Of a stretch of DNA of 64,000 bases, positions 55,413 to 64,000 are shown in pieces (position 1 is the stretch's first letter; each line of letters opens with the position of its first letter). The position numbers were made by a program, and so were the translations under genes. The notes under the pieces were generated by a model. It searched no databases. It was not told the DNA's origin and saw nothing but the letters and a program-made list of their open reading frames with translations. This DNA is from Brachypterus glaber (lineage: Eukaryota > Arthropoda > Insecta > Coleoptera > Kateretidae), in assembly GCA_958510825.1 (NCBI GenBank), contig OY294048.1, positions 18,617,589 to 18,681,588 on the forward strand. Direction: 5' to 3'.

Positions 55413-56111
55413 TAGGCATATATATAGGATATATTCCAAATGAAAAAATGCACGCTCGATCTTATGTTAAAAATGTTGAAATGTAAAAAAAAAGATCTGA
55501 AGAAAATTGATGATGGATTTTTAAATACAAATGGATTAAAATACAATGTAATATCAGGATTTAATTGTAAAATTCGTATGATTTAAAGCAATTTTTTTAG
55601 TGTTTCATTCAATTTAATTGAATTTTTAATTTACCCTATAACTTTATGATGAGAACGTAATAAAAAGTTTTATCTTAAAATTAGGTTTTAAACTACAATG
55701 TTATTAAGGACAGAAATTTTTAATTTTAAACAAAATTATAAAAATATTAATTTATGATTCCATCAATCTATTTTCTAATCATCGTACAGAGTGATATTGA
55801 AAGACTGATAGTTTCGGGCTGCTGGCCCTCTTCAGTACCAAGAGTACTGCACGATTAAGAAAACGTTTTTAGACTTTATTCGCAAAAGGAATATAGTCAT
55901 TAGACTGATGTAGACTTGTGCCCCATCTATTGCTAGATGTAGACAATTACTTATATCTCTCCTAGTCTGGAGACTGAATGGTAGCAAGTTGAAGACTTGT
56001 GTGTCTCAAGCACATAGTACCACTAATGTGTGGTTAGATGTAGTTATTAGGTTTATTTTTTTTTAATTTACCCCTTAACTTTACGACTACAACGTAATAT
56101 TTAAATATTTA
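55413..56111. other. Unclassified sequence
   Basis: Holds the isolated block GGGCTGCTGGCCCTCTTCAG near 55834, and two similar words, TTAATTTACCCTATAACTTT (55626) and TTAATTTACCCCTTAACTTT (56074), about 450 bp apart in direct orientation. No gene is seen. Confidence 0.35.
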
Positions 56112-56776
56112 GGCAACTTGTGAAAAACAATGTTTAAATAAAATTGATGAAAGTAGAAGAATAGCCATCAATAAGGACTACTGGCAATTGGACTTTTTAT
56201 ACTTCAACATACAAAGTCCTAGAAGCAAAAAGAATAAAACAAACCATTAACTCATACTCCTTATGTGAAGTTTTAAAGAAAAAAAGGAGTAAATTTTAAC
56301 AAACCTTTTCTTCCTACTTCCTACTTCAAAACAAAAATTTTGGAAAGATTTGCCTACTTTAAAAAACTCGTGATTTAATTAATTAATAATTTTGAATAAT
56401 TTTATGTTATTTTAATTGTTATCTACTTAGTCATAAATCTATAATGTGTGCTATCAAGGCGTTCTTCATTTGTAAATGAAGAACTGTGCTTACAATGTTA
56501 AAATGGTTACTTTATAATAAGATTAAGTTACTTTATAACGATTTTTTAACATTTTAGTAGGATTTTGGAGAGAGATTCTCTCTTTTTGCGTTTAAAAAAT
56601 AATGGTTTGTTTTACTATTTTTGCTGCCAGGACTTTGTATATTGCAGTCTAAATGCAAGGTTGTATGCAAAATAAACATTTTTCTATTGGTTATTTCCAT
56701 TTGGCAGTAGTCGTTTTAGATGGCTAGTTTTTTACTTTCATCAATTTTATTTAAACATTGTTTTGCACAAGTTGCG
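56112..56776. mobile_element. 665-bp element with inverted ends
   Basis: GGCAACTTGTGAAAAACAAT and following TTAAATAAAATTGATGAAAG pair with CTTTCATCAATTTTATTTAA and GTTTTGCACAAGTTGC at the other end. Inner blocks such as ACAAAGTCCT and AGGACTTTGT continue the pairing. Confidence 0.75.
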
Positions 56777-57504
56777 TCTCATGTCATTTTAGCCTTTCTC
56801 TTTAGAGCCTTTGCAAAGAAATAGTTCACTTACATTGTAAGTCTTTAGTTTTCGATAAGTATAAGTCCAACTCCTACTACACCAACATGTTATTTTTGAC
56901 ATATTCTTAACACTTTTTTCCACATTTGAATTATACACAGCATTGTCAAATTTCTGTTTTTCACGGCCTACCATGATAAATACAAATAAGCAGTTTATGG
57001 TTAAAACGGCAGAATAGTATTGAAGTTTAACAATCTATCTAATGTCCAGCAAATAGTCTATTACACTATATCGCTAGAAATACAAATAGACCAATTTACA
57101 TAAATCTCGAGTTGTAACGATCCTTACAAATTTATGGTTTAAATCGGTTTATCATTGTATGATCTAATCTATAATCTAAACAAGCTGTGAAAAACTGTAA
57201 TGCTTCGAATTCCAAGTATATTCTTTGCATATTACATGGCGTTTTTTCTTGATATACACCAAAATATGATTTTGGAATGTATTAAAAAGTGGGGCTACAT
57301 ATATTTAATTTTTTTGCTTAAGCATGGATTTTTTTAAATTACTACGAATATTTCTATTATTATTATTTTTCAAAAATTTGGATTATATTGGTTTTTTATT
57401 CTGTTCTATTAATTAAAAAAAAAATGGTCTCGTGTAACTTTTTATTTTTAAATGATTTCTTTTTTCAAAAACAATAGGGCTCTTTCTACCATAAAACTTT
57501 GTAA
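56777..57504. other. Unclassified sequence with a weak repeat trace
   Basis: 57420-57500 (TCAAAAACAATAGGGCTCTT) belongs to the AGTTATCGTG family. The remainder shows no gene; the 61-residue minus ORF at 56789 is not recognised. Confidence 0.35.
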
Positions 57505-58270
57505 CCCTCCGGACTACTTTTAAATATCATAAAAAGCAATATTGTTTATTTATTTAGAAGTTACTCATCAATCGCAATAATATCTTTTGTGAGGTACCAA
57601 TTTAGGTTAGTCTATTCTAAATAATCGAGTGAGATTCATGTAGAGATTTTTCCGAGACGCGCTTTGTGAGTTTATGGCTTGCCTGCTGAAAATTGTGAAA
57701 GATTTTTCCGAAAGCTTGGGAAAACTTGCCAGTATGGTGTATTATTAGGCAGGGCAGGTCCGTTAAAAATTTAAAAATGTTTTTGTTTTTAAATAGTAAT
57801 TTTTAATCGTAATCGCGGCAGAATAAAATAAATATATTAATAAAAAGTGTTCTAGATTAATTGGATTATTACCCATGTTCGAGAAAGATAAGTTATTAAT
57901 AAACTAACCTTTTACGAGAATAAGCTGAGTTATTAATTATTAAATATTCTAAATTTAGTATTTATTCTTTATTTAAATTTCATTGATATATTTTACTTTG
58001 TTAATTTATTATTTTATTTATTAAATAATCATTTAATCTAAATTTTATTCTTTTTATTTATTTTAACCTAGTTAGGAAAACGATTATAAATATTTCAGGG
58101 CTACGAACCTCCTCCGAAGTTAACTAGATCTTCATCCCTTATCCAGGGTGGTGGCAGCGCTACGCTATCTATTTCTGAATCGTCGAGGGTTTCGACCCAT
58201 AAGGTGGTAGTCTTTGCTTTAGTGTTTTAATAAAAAACTCAGTGAGGTCTTTAAGTGACCTTGGCGTTTT
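57505..58270 (-). repeat. Isolated inverted copy of the 1.1-kb satellite unit
   Basis: It runs from GTAACCCTCCGGACTACTTT to TCAGTGAGGTCTTTAAGTGA, the reverse complement of about 27715-28470. It shares with unit 1 the GAAATAGATAGC version that closes the small ORF. The unit is thus dispersed and not only tandem. Confidence 0.85.
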
Positions 58271-58385
58271 ACAATGATGCCAGAGGGTGTTACAATAGGA
58301 GTTCCCGTGGTGTTACAATGGTGGCACCTGTGGTTATATAAGAGTCGCAGGGGTGTTACAATGGTGGCAGGGGTATTACAACTTA
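58262..58385. repeat. GGTGTTACAATGGTGGCA minisatellite
   Basis: About four irregular units of GGGTGTTACAATGGTGGCAG, one with a short insertion. Confidence 0.7.
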
Positions 58386-58594
58386 TAGTTTAATAGATAT
58401 TTTATATGAGTAGATTGGGCATTCCGTTTTTGATCTGCGTACAGAAAACGCGAGAAACGGACCGACAAACAGACAAATAAACGGATTTTTTGTTTAGGCC
58501 ATTTTTTACCAAAATAAAATATTTTTTATAGCAAGTAAAACATTACAGTGGACCACTGCAGTAGGGTACTTTGACTAGCAAGAGACCCAAGAAG

Positions 58595-58680
58595 AACACA
58601 ATAGGCCCGCAGGTGGCCGCAGTGTTTGAGGTACGAATCCTCATCTTGTTTTTCTTCATCAATCAATCAATCAATCAGTA
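58595..58680 (+). mobile_element. Possible tRNA-like SINE fragment with (ATCA)n tail
   Basis: TTTGAGGTACGAATCCTCAT can form a tRNA T arm, and an (ATCA)n tail follows at 58656-58679. The A box is not convincing. Confidence 0.35.
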
Positions 58681-58969
58681 GGGTACTTGAATGAACACCG
58701 TTTTATTTCTCTATGTTGATGATTTAGCCAAAGACTTCTCAATATTAATTTGTTTTAAAAGTTTGCAAGTGTTTATTTGTGATTAAACTAATATATTTTT
58801 GGTTATTTTTGTTTTCTTGCTGAAAATCAATGTCAATATTTTATTATATCCTGCAAAGGATATCTTTTATAGTTAACTAGTTACGAAGACAAGTCTTAAG
58901 CAATTCTTTCTCTTCCATGATTGGTTAAAATCGGTGAAAAAACTTTTATTTTTATTATTTAATATTTTA

Positions 58970-59095
58970 ATTTAACGGATCCAGTGATCGGATTCGACAA
59001 ACTCATGCCGGATCCGGTAGATATTTAATGATGTCGGATCTGCCGGATTATCGGATCCGGTTTTTCACGATTGCAATCACTAGCAGGGACACCCT
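58970..59095. repeat. CGGATCCGG-rich block
   Basis: The words CGGATCC, CCGGATC and GGATCCGG occur repeatedly in both orientations within 110 bp (58979-59062). It looks like the subterminal region of a DNA element. Confidence 0.5.
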
Positions 59096-59103
59096 GTATA
59101 TAC

Positions 59104-59980
59104 ATGGTGATCAGTAACTGCCATGCCAAAATATAAGAGGTAATTCTACATTCAAAGATGACAAATTGAATGGGAAACAAAAAAAAGCATTAATAAAATT
59201 TTAATGCTGCAGGGTGATTCTTCATTTAAAACTGAGCAAAAAAGTATACTTCACCAAAACACCTAAATTTAATATTAAAGGAGTAATAGCCTTTCAAAAA
59301 GTAACGTTTTTGGTGGCACAAAATGTTACTTCCTTTAAATAATAATATTATGGGAGGCATAGCGTAGTGGCTAGCGCGTATGTATAGCAAGTCTACTATC
59401 GTGAGTTCGATTCTCACTGGCGGCGATTTGCCTTTTTCAGTTAATTACTAATTGAAATTTGGCGAAGGCGCGAAGTGAAAAAGACACTCCCTAGAAACTG
59501 GTTCGAAAGTCAGTATAAGCCGGTGGTTCCCTCTACTACTAGCCCACACAAGTCCTGGACTTAGGGGATGCTTAATTAAGTAGAATAGTACGAGGTTAAA
59601 CAAACAAACAAACAAATTGCATTTTTTTTAACGGTTGCTCCTACAGTGTTACACTTGACATTTTTTATGTATTTCTACTCGAAGAATTCATATTATTTAC
59701 AAAAAAAAAAAAAAACAAAAAAAAGTACACATAAAAAAGTTTGGGGCAAAAATGTGTTAAGCCTAATACATTTTTCCATATAGGGACGCCTCTGGATAAA
59801 TTCAAAAAAGCTTAAAGTGTACCAGAGTTACTAATTAAAAACCTTATTTTTATTACAATTTTAAAGGGCCGTAGCTCCCTTAGGGCTCATTTGCGGACCA
59901 ACCTTTATAGGGACTTTTTTTGGTATTTTTGGATGCAGAATCACCTCTTAAATTTTGGTATGCCAGTTATTGATCACCCT
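59104..59980. mobile_element. GGGTGATCAGTAACTGGCAT-ended element with SINE inside
   Basis: The left end TGGTGATCAGTAACTGCCAT and the right end (ATGCCAGTTATTGATCACCC) are inverted, as are the next blocks. The right half matches 42333-42650. A type A SINE (59351-59615) is inserted in the middle. Confidence 0.8.
59351..59615 (+). mobile_element. tRNA-derived SINE, head type A
   Basis: TGGGAGGCATAGCGTAGTGG head with A box, B box GTTCGATTC, shared body and (AAAC)n tail. It is nearly full length. The minus ORF 59226-59417 reads through its head. Confidence 0.9.
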
Positions 59981-59989
59981 AAGAGTATT

Positions 59990-60324
59990 TTTAAGAGTGG
60001 AAGGGTTAGATATTGTAAAATTGAAGCTAAAAACTTAAGAATATATTAAACCTTTTTGAACTAAATGTTATTGATGCCAGTTTTAGATACTTTTTTCGAA
60101 TATTTCCGACGTGGCCCAATGAACTTCGGTAAAAGTTTTTTTTTAAATCAACCAATTTTTTTTGTAAAATATTTTGGAATTTTAGACCCCTATCTTTTTG
60201 AATATGGTTAAAAAAAATATTAAGGTTTATGTACTAAAAAATCATTTTTTTTCCCTAAATTTTTATGAATTTTATATAAAGCTCCCCTAAAACTTTACGT
60301 GTATTTATAATTATTATTTATTTT
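59990..60324. other. Unclassified sequence
   Basis: AT-rich, no gene or repeat structure seen. Confidence 0.35.
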
Positions 60325-60480
60325 AAGTATTATAGATAGATAGATAAGTTTATTGTTTTAAAATAAATTACATTTCTTATAACAAAGCTGTGTTGTGTAA
60401 ATTTTAAGTTAGACTACAATATTAAAGTGAGTATACAGTAAGTTGTGAACAGGAGATTATTTATTTTAATTATTATGTAT
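60325..60480 (-). mobile_element. Probable 3' tail of a LINE
   Basis: On the minus strand the sequence ends AATAAACTTATCTATCTATC, the same kind of AATAAA plus short-repeat tail as at 9828-9847 and 63178-63207. No coding part is recognisable here. Confidence 0.45.
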
Positions 60481-61434
60481 TGTTAATCCCTTCCGCTCTA
60501 TCTTATCCACGTATGGATATTTGTAGGTATAGCAAAATATACCACAATATCCACAGTTGTTTACGGGATTTTCCATATACATTTTAATCTGGTGTACCTG
60601 TACTTTTGGCGTCATAACTTAATATGTCGTCTGGTTTAATGGCGGTTTCTGGTGGAATTTTTTCGGAAAATCAAAAAATATTTTTTTATATTTTCTGTTA
60701 GAAAACACTCTTAGAAGTATATAAAAACTTATTTGGATGTTGTGTAAGACCTTTTTTTTAAATAATTTTGATATTTTTGGAGGAAAAGCTTTAAACGCGC
60801 TTTTCTTGAAACAGCATTTTTTGACCTGGCGCAGGTAATTTTGAAAAATCTTCTAAACCGATCTACTTCAAATTTTAACTGCTTACTCTTCGTACGTGTC
60901 CCTATCGCAGGAACTATATTTATAGTTTTTATTAACAATTATAAAAGTCATAAACAATTAAAGTTGAAACAAAAGGTCAAAAATTCTAAAATCAGCCATT
61001 TTATTGTTTTTTCTTAAAAAAAAATATATAATTCTAGTTCCTGCTATAAACAGTAACATAATTAACAAAAATCCATTTTCCTTTTCTCAGATTACCTGGA
61101 GTCGAGAAATCACCTGCACCAGCAAAAAAGGGCATCGTGTTCACTCTGCCATTTTGAAAAATTTCTGATAAAAAAAAAGATATAATTTTTTTTGTAAACT
61201 TCAAACTATTTATTTTATGTAAAAGAGTGCCCTACATAAAATATAATTTTTTTCTACGAAAAAAGGTTTTAACCAATTTAGGTTAAAATCGGTGACCAAA
61301 AAATTTTTTTCGGCCCAGCCTAATAAGCAAGCCGTGGATAAATTGAGTAGTAAAATTAAGTAGTAAAACAAGATTTTTAATAAGAATTTATTATTTACAA
61401 TTATGGCGAAGGCGCTATCATTGATAGAGATTGT
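60481..61434. other. Unclassified sequence
   Basis: ACCTGGCGCAGGTAATTTTG near 60824 and GATTACCTGGAGTCGAGAAA near 61090, and ATCGCAGGAACTATA with TAGTTCCTGCTATA, are loosely inverted, hinting at an old foldback. The 69-residue minus ORF (60729-60938) is basic, without known motif. Confidence 0.35.
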
Positions 61435-61925
61435 TTTATTATTTACAGCGCCTGCGCTAGAATAATTATTATAATTATTATAATTATTATTATTATACGG
61501 TATACCGGTAGTTTAGAATTTTCAGAATTTTTCAAAAATCGTCCTAGACAAAATATTCTTGGATATAAATTTATTTCATAAAAAAATAAGCAACTTTTTT
61601 TTTTAAATGTCCGTCGGTCTGTCTGTCCGTCTGTCTGTCCGATGTCACGATAACTCAAGAACGAAAAAACCGATCGACATGAAATTTTCAGGAAAAATCA
61701 AGGTCTACAAGGGAAGGTTCCTATTGCTTTTGAAAGTAATCCCCCAAAAACAAAAAAGTTATGGGGGGTTAAACTTTTTAAAAAAGCTGAAAGAAAATTC
61801 CGATTTACGTTACTATACTTTTATCAGGATCAATTCTACCAACTTTAAAAGTAATCCCTTCAAAAACAAAAAAGTTATGGGGGGTTAAACTTAAAAAAAA
61901 ATCGAAATAAGCTGAAAGAAAATTC
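61435..61925 (-). repeat. CAGA-tract/AGTTATCGTG interspersed repeat, inverted
   Basis: The minus-strand version of 40905-41275. It contains the (ATT)n run 61463-61497, GGTCTGTCTGTCCGTCTGTC at 61616-61635, ATGTCACGATAACTCAAGAA, and two copies of CAAAAAAGTTATGGGGGGTT (61751, 61865). The ORFs across it are repeat translations. Confidence 0.65.
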
Positions 61926-61997
61926 CGATTAACCTAACTTTTTTAGGAAAAAATAATTTAAAAGATTGTTAAAAAACGTATTAAAGTTCATTTTATT

Positions 61998-62757
61998 GGG
62001 GAAAATGCAATATACCATTTACTGTGAATAATATATAATGGAATGATTAGCATTACACGGTTCCCTGGGCCATTTTAAATAAAAATTTCGTGGACCCCTA
62101 CATTGTTTGGACTAAAACATACCTGATGACATAAGAAATCAATTTCCATTTGAAAGAAAATCGTAAAAGATACACTTTTTTAGAAAGATAAAAAAACGTT
62201 TTTTTGTGTAATAGGGTGTGTCAAAAAATTCCGATTTGCAAAATCGAAAACGCTCTCTGGCTCAAAAGTTGCTCCTTAGTAAAAAACAGTGGCTACTCAA
62301 AAATGAGCCAAATCGATTAATGTTTAGAGGTAGCTCAAAGCACTCAAACTTTGAAAAATATCGGTACCTGTTTTTCGGATAAAAAGTGATTGTATATAAA
62401 ATTAAGGAAATTTTTGAGGGATTCTTTGGTAAAATTTAGAAACAATACTAAGTGATAAAACTAAAAAAATTATATTTTCCCTTCCCTTAAGTTAGAACAT
62501 AAAAAAATCGCCAATTATTTGAAGATTTTGCGAAAATTTATTAAAAAAAAATATATATCTTTTTTATTTTTTTTAACTTCGTTTTTTAAAAAAGATCTTT
62601 TTTTCATTTTGTTTTGTTTTTTTTATTATTTTTTATTATTTCGTCTTTGTTGAATTTTTTTGAGTATTTTTTTTTTTTGAGTAGGTATTTAGAAAATGCG
62701 ATATACCATTTACTGTGAATAGTATAGGTTATAGTAATGGAATGAGTAGCATTACAC
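61998..62757. repeat. Short direct repeats 690 bp apart
   Basis: ATATACCATTTACTGTGAAT followed by a shared AATGGAATGA(T/G)TAGCATTACAC occurs at 62010-62057 and 62700-62756. The interval holds GTGTGTCAAAAAATTCCGAT and AT-rich DNA, with no ORF of note. Confidence 0.6.
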
Positions 62758-62764
62758 TTCTTGT

Positions 62765-63207
62765 TTTCCAGATATTTTAGATTATTGCCATTATCACTTT
62801 TATGCTGATGACAGTCAACTTTACTTCTCATTTAATATTAAAGATGACCAATTTAATAATAAAATTTCTTCGGATTTACAAAAGTTGGTCTCAATTTCCG
62901 AAGACCATATGCTTAATATAAATACGAATACTGTTTTTTTTTTTTTTTGACTGATCTGGATGGAAGGCATCTGCTTATGAGAGGGTTTATTATAAAACAA
63001 AATCTACAAATTATTTTTTATTATATTTATCATTTTTTATATTTTTTATTATATATTTTTTTTATTTTTATATTTTTATATATTTTGTTTGGGTACATGG
63101 AAGAACGACCTAGTCGAATGTACACCTTTTGCTGTAATTAATAATTATATATTTTAAAGTTGTATATATATTTTTGCAATAAACTTTTTCTATTCTATTC
63201 TATTCTA
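62765..63207 (+). pseudogene. LINE fragment with YADD catalytic box and 3' tail
   Basis: 62778-62935 encodes DYCHYHFYADDSQLYFSFNI and continues KDDQFNNKISSDLQKLVSIS, EDHMLNINTNT, the palm motif of a CR1/Jockey-type reverse transcriptase. The 3' half of the ORF is missing. After AT-rich sequence the element ends AATAAACTTTTTCTATTCTA in a (TTCTA)n tail at 63186-63207. Confidence 0.75.
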
Positions 63208-64000
63208 GAATAAGTCCGCAGTAAAGTTGTTTCATAAAAAATTCAAATAACAGTTCGACAGCAAGCTGGAAACTAGTAAATGCAATTAGAAAACCTAGAA
63301 AAACTGAAAATACTTGCACTATTTCTCCGAAAGCGTTTAATGACTTTTTCGAAAGTATACCCAGGGATATTGCTAACTCACTCTCACCCTCAAACGTAGA
63401 CCCAATCCAACTAATGGTAAATGCTTCTGTTCCAGATGATGTCAAATTTAGTTTCAGAGAGGTCACTTTCATTGAAGTTCGCGATGTTATTGGCAGTCTT
63501 AAAAACAGCAAGATCAGAGACATTTTTGGGTTGAATGTAGAAGTGATAAAAAGTGTCAAGAACGCATTAACAGGGCCACTTACAAGCTTAATAAACCAAT
63601 GCATTAGATCAAGCATTTTTCCAGCAGTACTAAAGAAAGCCATCATTATACCTGTCCACAAAAAAGGATGCAAAAATGAGACAAATAACTATAGACCCAT
63701 TTCGCTGTTACGAGTCATTTCTAAGATATATGACTAAGATATATGAGAAGCTTCTATTAGTACAAGTTGTAAATTATTTCGAAAGAAACAACCTATTTTC
63801 AAAAAATCAATTTAGCTTTCGTAAGAATCTATCGACCACAAATGCTATTCTCTCCTTTATTGAAACTATTATTGACACTTTTGAAAAATACGACTTTGCT
63901 TCTGCTACCTTTTTCGACCTAAGTAAAGCCTTTGACTGTGTTTCACCTGTTATACTACTGCGAAAACTTTTTTTTGATGGGTTTTCACCTGAAACATGCA
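63208..64000 (+). pseudogene. CR1/Jockey-type LINE reverse transcriptase, frameshifted, runs off the edge
   Basis: The frame reads FNDFFESIPRDIANSLSPSN, then REVTFIEVRDVIGSLKNSKI, GLNVEVIKSVKNALTGPLTS, IIIPVHKKGCKNETNNYRPI and SLLRVISKIYD, the RT fingers with the canonical P-hKKG and NYRPISLL motifs. A perfect 13-bp tandem duplication (CTAAGATATATGA, 63721-63733 and 63734-63746) adds a frameshift and stop. In the next frame follow YEKLLLVQVVNYFERNNLFS, QFSFRKNLSTTNAIL and FFDLSKAFDCVS, motif A with its catalytic Asp. The YADD box would lie beyond 64000. An upstream frameshift near 63235 is also likely. Confidence 0.88.

Noticed and set aside
59351..59425. tRNA gene candidate (A and B boxes present)
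   Set aside because: It is the head of a repeated SINE with a common body and (AAAC)n tail; the same holds for the heads at 22037, 40570, 43066 and 46260. Cloverleaf pairing is incomplete.
60729..60938. Basic 69-residue minus-strand ORF
   Set aside because: No recognisable motif, no splice context, and it overlaps a loose inverted repeat.
63200..63673. 157-residue minus-strand ORF
   Set aside because: It is antisense to a clear reverse transcriptase reading on the plus strand.

Overview
Organism and overall character. The window is AT-rich, intron-dominated nuclear DNA of an insect. The evidence is the spliced kainate-type glutamate receptor exons with insect-type sequence, degenerate mariner and LINE coding regions, tRNA-headed SINEs and dozens of short inverted-repeat DNA elements. 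A beetle is a reasonable guess from the receptor sequence and repeat style, but that is inference. No bacterial genes, operons, CRISPR arrays or clear stand-alone tRNA/rRNA genes are visible.

Host gene. The minus strand carries the 5' half of one large gene, an ionotropic glutamate receptor of the kainate class (KaiR1D/GRIK type). I assembled six coding exons by reading the minus strand: 50690-50768 (ATG and signal peptide), 43591-43746, 17763-17947, 15996-16153, 6412-6553 and 2013-2180. Splice sites are canonical and the phases join without a break into 296 codons, covering the signal peptide and most of the extracellular amino-terminal domain. The remaining exons (end of that domain, ligand-binding domain, membrane segments) must lie beyond the left edge. 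Almost everything between 2 kb and 50.7 kb is therefore intron of this gene.

Other genes. Intron 5-to-4 sequence holds an intronless Dpy-30 family ORF (11957-12391, same strand), followed by at least three broken partial copies of it. All other coding sequence is transposon-derived: a dead mariner transposase (45731-46994) split by a SINE; a relic of a second IS630/Tc1-mariner transposase (51119-51465); a 5'-truncated LINE with a 16-bp target-site duplication at 36683-37863, duplicated in tandem with its surroundings; and LINE fragments at 9235-9850, 62765-63207 and 63208-64000.

Repeats by region. 1-12 kb: 16-bp tandem repeat, small MITEs, a 1.3-kb hAT-type element with an 8-bp target duplication, a 1.5-kb long-TIR element, LINE 3' end, Dpy-30 array. 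12-26 kb: AGCGCT-repeat foldback, first copy of a 0.8-kb repeat whose inverted partner lies at 23.9-24.7 kb, piggyBac-type MITE, 1.07-kb tandem duplication, SINE, nested foldbacks. 26.7-31.3 kb: a foldback enclosing a 1.1-kb tandem array. 31-45 kb: hairpins, the LINE duplication, more foldbacks, two SINEs. 45-64 kb: mariner plus SINE, several TIR elements, first receptor exon, nested foldbacks, an inverted stray copy of the 1.1-kb satellite, SINE, LINE fragments.

Working together. The single host transcription unit would transcribe many long self-complementary sequences. One inverted pair brackets exons 3 and 4, so base-paired intronic RNA could plausibly affect splicing, circularisation or editing of this receptor transcript. 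That is an inference to test, not something the sequence proves.
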